From assembly GCA_026387775.1 (NCBI GenBank), contig JAPLLC010000010.1:1-32607 (forward strand): a stretch of DNA of 32,607 bases, given 5' to 3'. The notes beneath the pieces were generated by a model. It did no database searches and was not told the origin of the DNA. It saw only the letters and a program-made list of their open reading frames with translations. Positions 17,656-25,423 of this stretch are shown here, in pieces. Position 1 is the stretch's first letter. Each line of letters begins with the position of its first letter. The position numbers and the translations under genes were made by a program. This DNA comes from Candidatus Methylomirabilota bacterium. GTDB lineage: Bacteria; Methylomirabilota; Methylomirabilia; Methylomirabilales; 2-02-FULL-66-22.

Positions 17656-18576
17656 ATGCTCTTCTACGTGTTGCGCCGACTCCTGCAATCCGTCCCCGTG
17701 ATACTGGGCGTGATCTTTGCGGTCATGCTGACGATCGAGATGATCCCGGGCGACCCCGTTACCCTCATGCTGGGCGAGCACGCCACGCAGGAGTCGGTGG
17801 CGGCGGTTCGTGGGGCCCTCGGCCTGGACAAGCCGCTGCTCGTCCGCTATGTCCAGTACATCGGCAATCTGCTTCACGGCGATCTGGGCCGATCCATCCG
17901 CGAGCGGCGGCTGGTGAGCCAGGAGCTGGCCGACGTCTGGCCGGCCACGCTGGAGCTGACGACGGCGGCGCTCGTCTTCGCCGTCCTGGGCGGCGTGCTC
18001 GCCGGCGTCGTCTCGGCCGTGTGGCCGAACTCCTTCTTCGACGGTGTGATGCGGCTGGGCTCGCTCTTCGGTCTCTCCATGCCGGTCTTCTGGACCGGAC
18101 TCACGCTGATCATCCTCTTCAGCCTGTGGCTTCCCTGGCTGCCGGTGGGGGGTAGCGGCTCCTTGCGCCACCTCATCCTGCCCGCCGTGACGCTGGCCCT
18201 GCCGTCGCTGGCCATGGTCGCGCGCATGACCCGCTCCAGCGTGCTGGAGGTGCTGCGCGAGGACTACATCCGGACGGCGCGGGCCAAGGGGCTGCGCGAG
18301 CAGGTAGTCGTGCTGAAGCACGGGCTGCGCAACGCCTGTATCCCCATCGTCACCCTGCTGGGGCTGCAGGTGGGGCAGCTCCTGGGCGGGGCGGTCCTCA
18401 CGGAGACCGTCTTTGCCTGGCCCGGCATGGGGCGGCTGATCGTGCGGGCCATCTTCGCCCGCGACTATATCCTTCTCCAGGGGGCGATCCTGGTGTTCGC
18501 GCTGACGTTTGTCGTCGTCAACCTGCTCGTGGATATCTCATACGCGATGTTCGACCCGCGGGTGAGCCGGCGCTAG
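17656..18576 (+). CDS. Peptide-type ABC transporter permease (DppB-like)
   Basis: MLFYVLRRLLQSVPVILGVIFAVMLTIEMIPGDPV; EDYIRTARAKGLREQVVVLKHGLRNACIPIVTLLG. Confidence 0.94.
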   Translation: MLFYVLRRLLQSVPVILGVIFAVMLTIEMIPGDPVTLMLGEHATQESVAAVRGALGLDKPLLVRYVQYIGNLLHGDLGRSIRERRLVSQELADVWPATLELTTAALVFAVLGGVLAGVVSAVWPNSFFDGVMRLGSLFGLSMPVFWTGLTLIILFSLWLPWLPVGGSGSLRHLILPAVTLALPSLAMVARMTRSSVLEVLREDYIRTARAKGLREQVVVLKHGLRNACIPIVTLLGLQVGQLLGGAVLTETVFAWPGMGRLIVRAIFARDYILLQGAILVFALTFVVVNLLVDISYAMFDPRVSRR

Positions 18577-18590
18577 CCGCTTCGCGGCGC

Positions 18591-18648
18591 GCAGGGGAGC
18601 AGAGGAAAAGGGAACCCCCCTGCACCCTATCCCCTCTTGCTCCTCTGC
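18591..18648 (+). other. Intercistronic structured region: two crossing complementary pairs
   Basis: GCAGGGG 18591-18597 with CCCCTGC 18617-18623; GCAGAGGA 18599-18606 with TCCTCTGC 18641-18648. Confidence 0.4.
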
Positions 18649-18693
18649 AGCAAACGATAGGTCACGACAACCTCGACTACGGATGCGGAGTCT

Positions 18694-19554
18694 TTGGTGC
18701 AAGCAGGTCAGGCTTCGACAGTCAGGGCGGATGCGTGGAAGCGGTTCTGGCGAAATCGCCTGGCCGTGGTGGGTCTGGTGATCGTGGCCGGCCTGCTGGT
18801 CTGCGCGATTTTGGCGCCGCTGCTCGCGCCGCATGATCCGGGGCTCCAGGAGCTATCGGCCAAGCGGACGCCGCCGGGGGCGCGCTTCTGGCTGGGGGCG
18901 GACGAGTTCGGCCGCGACATCCTGAGTCGCATCATCTACGGGACGCGGGTGGCCTTGCTGGTGGGCACGGTCTCCGTGGGGATCGCGCTGAGCCTCGGCC
19001 TGTTCTTCGGGATCCTCTCGGGGTACGTGGGCGGGTTCGTCGACAGCCTGGTCAGCCGCGCCATGGAGATCCTGCTGGCGTTTCCCTATCTGCTGTTGGC
19101 CATTGCCGTGGTGAGCGCCCTCGGCGCGGGGGTCCTGAACACGACGCTGGCCGTGGGCATCTGGGCCATGCCCGCCTTCACCCGGATCGTGCGGGCCTCG
19201 GTCCTGTCGCTCCGGGAGATGGACTTCATCCAGGCCGCCCGCGCCATGGGGGCCCCCACCCGGGCCATCCTGCTCCGGCACCTGCTGCCGAACTTCCTGC
19301 CCACGCTCATCGTCTACTCGACCCTTTACATGGCGAACGCCGTCCTGGTCGAGGCGGCGCTCTCTTTCCTCGGCCTCGGCGTGCAGCCGCCCACGGCCTC
19401 CTGGGGGCTCATGGTAGCCACGGGCCGCGACTTCCTCCTGATGGCGCCCCACATCACCACCATCCCCGGCCTGGCCATCATGCTGGCAGTCCTGGGCTTC
19501 AACCTGCTCGGCGACGGCCTGCGCGACGCGCTCGATCCCCGGCTCCGCACCTGA
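18694..19554 (+). CDS. Peptide-type ABC transporter permease (DppC-like), TTG or GTG start
   Basis: GADEFGRDILSRIIYGTRVALLVG; MDFIQAARAMGAPTRAILLRHLLPN; EAALSFLGLGVQPPTASWGLM. Confidence 0.93.
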   Translation: MVQAGQASTVRADAWKRFWRNRLAVVGLVIVAGLLVCAILAPLLAPHDPGLQELSAKRTPPGARFWLGADEFGRDILSRIIYGTRVALLVGTVSVGIALSLGLFFGILSGYVGGFVDSLVSRAMEILLAFPYLLLAIAVVSALGAGVLNTTLAVGIWAMPAFTRIVRASVLSLREMDFIQAARAMGAPTRAILLRHLLPNFLPTLIVYSTLYMANAVLVEAALSFLGLGVQPPTASWGLMVATGRDFLLMAPHITTIPGLAIMLAVLGFNLLGDGLRDALDPRLRT

Positions 19555-19662
19555 ACCACCAAGATGCTGAGGACGCCAATCGGGTCGGGCTCCAGACATT
19601 CAGGCACTTAGAAGCGCAGAGGTACCAGGCACCTATTCCCCCTGACGAGACGGAGGCGAGCG

Positions 19663-20628
19663 ATGTCCACGGGACCCATCACGGTCGGCGAGATAACGGC
19701 GGCGCCAGGGCAGAGGGCGCGCGGCTTCCTCAGTGTAGAGGTGGGGAAGGGGCTCAGCGTGCGGATGCCGGTGGTGATCATCAACGGGAAGGCCGACGGG
19801 CCGGTGTTCGCGGTCACGGCGGGTGTCCACGGGGCGGAGTACCCGGGGATCGAGGCGGCCATCCGGCTTTCCCGGACGCTGGATCCGGCCGAGGTGCGGG
19901 GAGCCCTGCTCATCGTTCCGGTGGTGAGCGTGCCCGCGTACCAGCGGCGCGCCATCTACGTGAACCCGCTCGACGGGATCAACTTCAATCGCGTCTGTCC
20001 GGGCAATCCGATGGGCACGGTCACCGAGATGATGGCCGACCTGCTCTTCAAGAACGTGATTGCGCAGGCGGACTACTACATGGATCTGCACGGCGGGGAC
20101 ATGATCGAGGCGCTGGTCCCGTTCACGCTCTACTACAAGACCGGGAATGAGGCGGTCGACGCCAAGTCGCGGGCTTTGGCCGAGGCCTACGGCATCCCCA
20201 TTATCCTGGGCTCGACGGTCCTGCGCGGGGGGACGTACGGGGCGGCGGCGGCGATGGGGAAGCCCTCGGTGCTGACCGAGGCCGGCGGACAGGGGATCCT
20301 GGACGAGCCGTCCGCCCAGACCCACATGCGGGGCGTGCTGAACGTCCTCAGGCGGTTCGGCGGACTGCCCGGCCAGCCCGAGGCTGTCCCCGTGGCGGAG
20401 TACTACAGCAGGTTCGTCTGGCTGACGGCCGAGCAGGACTGCGTCTACTACCCGAAGGTCACGGTGGGGCAGCAGGTCCGGGAGGGGGAACTGATCGCCG
20501 AGTTCACGGATCTCTTCGGGGAGAAGATCGGCGAGTTGAAGTCGCCCGCCACCGGGCCGGTCCTCTTCCTCGTCACCTCGCCCGCCATCAACAAGAACGA
20601 CCCCCTGATGGCGATAGGCTCCCGGTAG
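19663..20628 (+). CDS. Succinylglutamate desuccinylase/aspartoacylase family protein (M14-type deacylase)
   Basis: AVTAGVHGAEYPGIEAAIRLSRTL (HxxE), NFNRVCPGNPMGTVTEMMA, YYMDLHGGDMIEAL. Confidence 0.9.
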   Translation: MSTGPITVGEITAAPGQRARGFLSVEVGKGLSVRMPVVIINGKADGPVFAVTAGVHGAEYPGIEAAIRLSRTLDPAEVRGALLIVPVVSVPAYQRRAIYVNPLDGINFNRVCPGNPMGTVTEMMADLLFKNVIAQADYYMDLHGGDMIEALVPFTLYYKTGNEAVDAKSRALAEAYGIPIILGSTVLRGGTYGAAAAMGKPSVLTEAGGQGILDEPSAQTHMRGVLNVLRRFGGLPGQPEAVPVAEYYSRFVWLTAEQDCVYYPKVTVGQQVREGELIAEFTDLFGEKIGELKSPATGPVLFLVTSPAINKNDPLMAIGSR

Positions 20629-20651
20629 GACTGCAGGGGAGCAGGGGGAGA

Positions 20652-20679
20652 TTGCGAATTTCGAATTGCGAATTTCGAA
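20652..20679. repeat. Two perfect tandem copies of TTGCGAATTTCGAA
   Basis: 20652-20665 and 20666-20679, AT-rich island between convergent genes. Confidence 0.9.
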
Positions 20680-20717
20680 ATTGGCTCGACCCCTCCGCAC
20701 CTCCGTAGTAGTTCCGT

Positions 20718-22487
20718 CTACTTCTTCCTGGACAGCGTGGGTAGAACGGCCAGGGTCGCCTCCACCATGGAGACCGCCTGGTGCAGGTGGAAGCAGACCT
20801 TGTTCTGCGCACGGACGAGCCCGACGCGTAGCTGCCGGGCCTCGTCGCTCTTCGGGGCGAGGGCGCCCAGCCGCCGCATGGGCTCCAGAGTCGGGAAGGG
20901 CGGGACCGCCAGCGTCGGGTCGTGCTCGAAGCGATCCGCCCGGCAGTAACCGATCGGGATCAACTCCCGGCCCAGGGTCATCAGGCAGTCGTTGACCAGG
21001 TCGGTGGCCGCCGCGGAGAGGGGCTCGCGGCGGAGGCGCCGGGCCAGGGCGCCCAGTCGCTTGTCGAGGCGGCCCAGGAGGTCGAGTGCCGGCCCGACAT
21101 CGAAGCGCCCCTTGGCTTCCTTCAGATAGCGGCCGAGGATGGCTTCGGCCTCCGATACGACCGCCCGATAGTCCAGGGGCAGGATCTCGTCCTCCAGCAG
21201 CCGCTGCGCGACCAGTGTGTAGACCTGCGCGTCCCGGACCAGGAAATCCGGGTCCAGCTTGTCCAGCGTATCCTCGGGGGTGTGCCAGAACCAGCCTAGC
21301 CCCCCGGTCCGGGGCTGGCCCCCCATGAGCTGGGCCCAGCCCTGCGCCGAGATCGAGGTGTCTGGCGGCTGCTCTGACAGCGTCATGAAGGCGGAGGGGA
21401 TGCCGTGGCCCCAGAAGGACTGGTCGCCGGCCCGCTTGGGGCGTACCCCGGACAGCCGCTGGCCGGTGATCTTCTCCAGGATGTCGGAGGCGAGGGGCTG
21501 CGCCTCGGCCATGACGAAGGCCTCGGTGAGGACGGTGGCGCCCTTGGCGCCCAGACAGTCCACGTTGAGGTTCAGGACGCAGTGCTCGTGCAGCTCCTGC
21601 CAGAAGGTGTCCGCGTACCAGGCCGATCCCCCGTAGCGGGCATGGGAATGGCCGGACCAGAAGGCCAGCCGCAGGTCCCGCCGCATCCGCTTCCGCCGTC
21701 CGGCCATGATCCGGCCGATCTCGAGTTGCGTGGCGTTGCCCGTGCCGTTGTCCATGGCCCCGTAATACCAGGAGTCCACGTGGCCGCTGACCAGGAGGAA
21801 GTCCCCGCTGCTCTTGGGGGCGCGCAGGTGGGCGATGAGCAGGGGCAGGCTCCGCCACTTTGTGTCCACCGCGGCGCGGATGCGGACGCGCACCGGTCCG
21901 CGGCCGAGGGCCTCGCGCAGTGCCGCGCCGCCCGCGGCGTCCACGGAGACGATGGGGGTCCTGGGGAGGAGCTTGGCCGTCTTCGGAGTGGGGGAGCCCC
22001 AGACGATGGAGGCGATCATCTCGTGGGGGAGCTTGCCGCAGATGTTGATCTGAGCCGCCGCCCCCGCCCCCTCGATGCGGAACATCTTGGCGGGCATCGC
22101 CAGACCGTCGGAGAGCGCCGCCCGCCCCTGCACGGGAAGTGTCGCCAGCGTCGCGGGATCGCCCCGGCCGACGTCGACCAGCTCCAGGACCACCCCCTCG
22201 GGTGGCGTGGAGGCGGCCATGGCATGGGTGATGCACGGAATGCCGAAGGTCTGGCTGTTGAGGATCTCCAGCAACGCTGCGCCCGGCCAGCTCGTCCAGC
22301 AGTCGTGGCGGTGCTCCTCGATCTCAAAGCCCCAGCCCTTGAGCGTCCGGCCGATGTAGCGGAAGGCCTCCCGCTCCTCCGGCGAGCCGGACAGACGCAC
22401 ATTTCGCGTGATGTGGAGTGTGTACTCCTCGATCGTCTCCGCCGTCACCTGCCGCGCCAGCGCCTGCTCGTCCCGTGAGAGTCTCAC
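20718..22487 (-). CDS. M28 family peptidase-like protein with atypical active site, GTG start
   Basis: VSGHVDSWYYGAMDNGTGNATQLEIGRIM, LNLNVDCLG, FWHTPEDTLDKLD; AAGGAG RBS before GTG at 22487. Confidence 0.82.
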   Translation of the reverse strand: MRLSRDEQALARQVTAETIEEYTLHITRNVRLSGSPEEREAFRYIGRTLKGWGFEIEEHRHDCWTSWPGAALLEILNSQTFGIPCITHAMAASTPPEGVVLELVDVGRGDPATLATLPVQGRAALSDGLAMPAKMFRIEGAGAAAQINICGKLPHEMIASIVWGSPTPKTAKLLPRTPIVSVDAAGGAALREALGRGPVRVRIRAAVDTKWRSLPLLIAHLRAPKSSGDFLLVSGHVDSWYYGAMDNGTGNATQLEIGRIMAGRRKRMRRDLRLAFWSGHSHARYGGSAWYADTFWQELHEHCVLNLNVDCLGAKGATVLTEAFVMAEAQPLASDILEKITGQRLSGVRPKRAGDQSFWGHGIPSAFMTLSEQPPDTSISAQGWAQLMGGQPRTGGLGWFWHTPEDTLDKLDPDFLVRDAQVYTLVAQRLLEDEILPLDYRAVVSEAEAILGRYLKEAKGRFDVGPALDLLGRLDKRLGALARRLRREPLSAAATDLVNDCLMTLGRELIPIGYCRADRFEHDPTLAVPPFPTLEPMRRLGALAPKSDEARQLRVGLVRAQNKVCFHLHQAVSMVEATLAVLPTLSRKK

Positions 22488-22802
22488 CGCATCGCTCCTT
22501 GTCGGCTGCCTGCCCGACGCCTCGATGGCCCCTGATGCCTGACGGATCATCCTCCATCCACCGGGCGGTTTTCAACGCCATTCTTGCGATGGAACCGCAA
22601 GCGCGGACAAACCGCCAAGAGGGCTCAGCCGTTCTGTCGGGCGGGAGATGCAGCCGAATCCGGCCACCGTCCGGCGGGACAGCCGCTTGTTGATGAGCGG
22701 CTCGATGGAGCGCAGATCCTGCGTCGGCACGGCAGAGGAAGCGAGAGGCAATCCTCGCGCCGCATGAGCGGAAAAGGTTGACGGAGGGGATATGGTGGCT
22801 CG

Positions 22803-23924
22803 TTAACGCGCCAGCAGCGCCAATATTGCCCCGCCGGCCATCACGGAAGCGATCTGGCCCGCCGTGTTCGATCCCATGGCGTGCATGAGGAGGAAGTTGT
22901 TTGGGTTGGCCTCCAGCCCGACGCGGTTCACGACCCGGGCCGACATGGGGAACGCGGAGATCCCGGCGGCGCCGATCAGCGGATTCACCTTGCCGCGGGT
23001 GACGATGCAGAGCAGCTTGCCGAACCCCAGGCCCGCCACGGTGTCCAGGGCAAAAGCGACGAGACCCATGCCGAGGATGAACAGGGTCTGGGCGGTCAGG
23101 AACTTGCCGGCTGACATGGTGGAGCCGATGGTGAGCCCCAGGAAGATGGTTACCAGATTGACCAGTTCGTTCTGGGCGGCGCTGGAGAGTCGCTCGACGA
23201 CCCCGGCCTCGCGCAAGAGGTTTCCGAACATCAGCATTCCGATCAGGGGAGTCGACATTGGGGCGATCAATCCGCAGACCAGCGTGGTCACGATAGGGAA
23301 GAGGACGCGCGTGGTCTTCGAGACCGGCTTCTCGGTGTAGGGCATGACGATGGCCCGCTCGGCGGGGGTGGTGAGCGCCCGCATGATGGGCGGTTGAATG
23401 ATGGGCACCAGCGACATGTACGAGTATGCTGCGACCGCAATGGGGGCCAGCAGGTCGGGGGCAAGGATGGAAGCCACGTAGATGGACGTCGGGCCGTCGG
23501 CCGAGCCGATGATGCCGATGGAGGCGGCCTGGTTGATGTCGAAGCCGAGAAGGGTCGCCATCAGCAGTGTACCGAAAATACCGAACTGGGCGGCTGCACC
23601 GAGCAGCACGGTCCTCGGCCGCTCCAGGAGCGGGCCGAAGTCGGTCATGGCGCCGATGCCAATGAAGATCAACAAGGGGAACAGCTCGTTCTTGATGCCC
23701 ATATCGTAGAGGATGGTGAACAACCCTCCCGCGTCGGTCATCCCGGTGACGGGGATGTTCGCCATGATGCAGCCGATCCCGATCGGGAGCAGCAGCACCG
23801 GCTCGTACTCCTTGACGATGGCCAGGAAGATCAGGATCCCACCGACCGCGATCATGATCAGGTGACCCCACCCGAAGTTGACGAAGCCCTCCACCAGTTT
23901 GGCGGTGACCTTCGGATCAATCAT
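22803..23924 (-). CDS. Sodium ion-translocating decarboxylase subunit beta
   Basis: GIGAMTDFGPLLERPRTVLLGAAAQFGIFGTLL, ASIGIIGSADGPTSIYVAS, NLVTIFLGLTIGSTMSAGKFL, GKVNPLIGAAGISAFPMSARV. Confidence 0.95.
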   Translation of the reverse strand: MIDPKVTAKLVEGFVNFGWGHLIMIAVGGILIFLAIVKEYEPVLLLPIGIGCIMANIPVTGMTDAGGLFTILYDMGIKNELFPLLIFIGIGAMTDFGPLLERPRTVLLGAAAQFGIFGTLLMATLLGFDINQAASIGIIGSADGPTSIYVASILAPDLLAPIAVAAYSYMSLVPIIQPPIMRALTTPAERAIVMPYTEKPVSKTTRVLFPIVTTLVCGLIAPMSTPLIGMLMFGNLLREAGVVERLSSAAQNELVNLVTIFLGLTIGSTMSAGKFLTAQTLFILGMGLVAFALDTVAGLGFGKLLCIVTRGKVNPLIGAAGISAFPMSARVVNRVGLEANPNNFLLMHAMGSNTAGQIASVMAGGAILALLAR

Positions 23925-23959
23925 GCCAGTTCACCTATCGGCCGAAGGGTTAGCGACGC

Positions 23960-23987
23960 GGCCGGCCGCCTTGGGACGCGGCCGGCC
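23960..23987 (-). other. GC-only hairpin between gamma/biotinyl and beta subunit genes
   Basis: GGCCGGCCGC (23960-23969) and GCGGCCGGCC (23978-23987), 8-nt loop; also 13-bp direct repeat GACGCGGCCGGCC at 23955 and 23975. Confidence 0.75.
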
Positions 23988-23998
23988 TGGATCCCGGT

Positions 23999-25318
23999 TC
24001 AATCGAGCACGAGGAGCGGCGCGCCGAAGGCCACGCTCTGGCTCGGTGCGACGAGGACCTCAGCGACGATCCCGTCGCGTTGCGCCCGGATGCTGTTTCC
24101 CATCTTCATGGCCTCGATCACGCACAGCTCGTCTCCCTTCCTCACGCGATCCCCCGCCTTCACCGCGACCGAGAGAATCTTGCCGGGGAGCGGGGCGGTG
24201 ACGCGCTCGCCCGCGCCGGGGCGACTGGGCGGCGCCGGGGCGGCCGCCGGCGTCGGACCGGACACAGGGACGGCCTGGCGCGCCACCTCCAGCTTTTCCA
24301 CGCGACCGTCGATCAGTACCGTGGCCGAGGTCCCGGCGATCTCCTTGACCTCGACCGTGTGCGGCTGGCCGTTCACCAGGATCCTGGTTCGCTCAGTCCT
24401 ATCCTGCTTCGCCTGGTACCTGGAGCCGTCGAGAAGGACAGCCGTGGCGCCGTCACCCGAGCCCTTCAGTTCGACGGTATGCTGCTTCCCCCCGTGAGTC
24501 AGCGAGAACAGGGCGGGGGCCGCCGGCGCCCGTCGCACGATCTCGACCTTTTGCGAGACCCCGTCGATGACGACCGTGGCCGAGGTCTCGGCCCTCTCCT
24601 TGACCTCGACCGTGTGCGACTGACCGTTCACGACGATCCGCTTGCCGTCCGTCTGGTCGCGCTGAACCTGATAGCGGGAGCCGTCCAGGTGGACGGCCGC
24701 CGCTCCGGCTGTTCCCGCCGTGACCTCGACCGTGTGCGAGGCGCCCGCAACGGTCAGTGTGAGGGCGAACGGCTCGACGCTGGGAGTCATAGACACAGCA
24801 GGCGGTGCTGCGGGCGCCGCCGCCGACCGGGCCGCCGCCGCGGCGACCGTGGAGGCCAGAAGGACCAGCGGGGCGCCGAAGGCCACGCTGTCGCCGGAGG
24901 CGACGCATACCTCCGCGACGACGCCGTCGCGGGGTGCCTTCACGCTGTTTCCCATCTTCATGGCCTCGATCACGCACAGTTCGTCCCCCTTCCGCACGCG
25001 ATCCCCCGTCTTCACCGCGACCGAGAGGATCTTGCCGGGGAGCGGGGCGGTAACCGCCTCTGCGGCCTGTGCCGCGGCGGGTGCCGCCGACCCCGACGCC
25101 TCAGCACCAGCCGGTGGGTGTGCCGGGGCCGCCTGAGCGGGCACGGGTGCCGCTGTCCCCACCGTCAGGCCCTGGGCCTCCAAGAGGTCCTTGCCGGTCG
25201 CCACGGCGAAGATCTTGCCGAGGATCATGATGGCAACCATGAGCACGAGCAAGGCCAGAAAGACGATGCCTAATCCATAGATCGTGACGTTCAGCGCCAG
25301 CATGAAGTCCACGCCCAT
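23999..25318 (-). CDS. OadG-like gamma subunit fused to two biotinyl (BCCP) domains
   Basis: ATG 25318 with GGAGGG RBS; TM MLALNVTIYGLGIVFLALLVLMVAIMILGKIFAVATG; two copies of VTAPLPGKILSVAVK.GDRVRKGDELCVIEAMKMGNS. Confidence 0.92.
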   Translation of the reverse strand: MGVDFMLALNVTIYGLGIVFLALLVLMVAIMILGKIFAVATGKDLLEAQGLTVGTAAPVPAQAAPAHPPAGAEASGSAAPAAAQAAEAVTAPLPGKILSVAVKTGDRVRKGDELCVIEAMKMGNSVKAPRDGVVAEVCVASGDSVAFGAPLVLLASTVAAAAARSAAAPAAPPAVSMTPSVEPFALTLTVAGASHTVEVTAGTAGAAAVHLDGSRYQVQRDQTDGKRIVVNGQSHTVEVKERAETSATVVIDGVSQKVEIVRRAPAAPALFSLTHGGKQHTVELKGSGDGATAVLLDGSRYQAKQDRTERTRILVNGQPHTVEVKEIAGTSATVLIDGRVEKLEVARQAVPVSGPTPAAAPAPPSRPGAGERVTAPLPGKILSVAVKAGDRVRKGDELCVIEAMKMGNSIRAQRDGIVAEVLVAPSQSVAFGAPLLVLD

Positions 25319-25423
25319 ATCCCTCCATGACGCGCAACCCGATTGCGACTGGGAACCTTCCCTGCCGCGGACCCACGCCACAGGCTGTCCGCGGTCCGAC
25401 TCACGATCGTAGTCCGGGTCCCG

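Noticed and set aside
19633-22236. 867-aa minus-strand ORF
   Set aside because: Antisense to the deacylase gene and alternate frame of the M28 gene; no recognisable domains.
22324-23871. 515-aa minus-strand ORF
   Set aside because: Alternate frame of the decarboxylase beta subunit; low-complexity.
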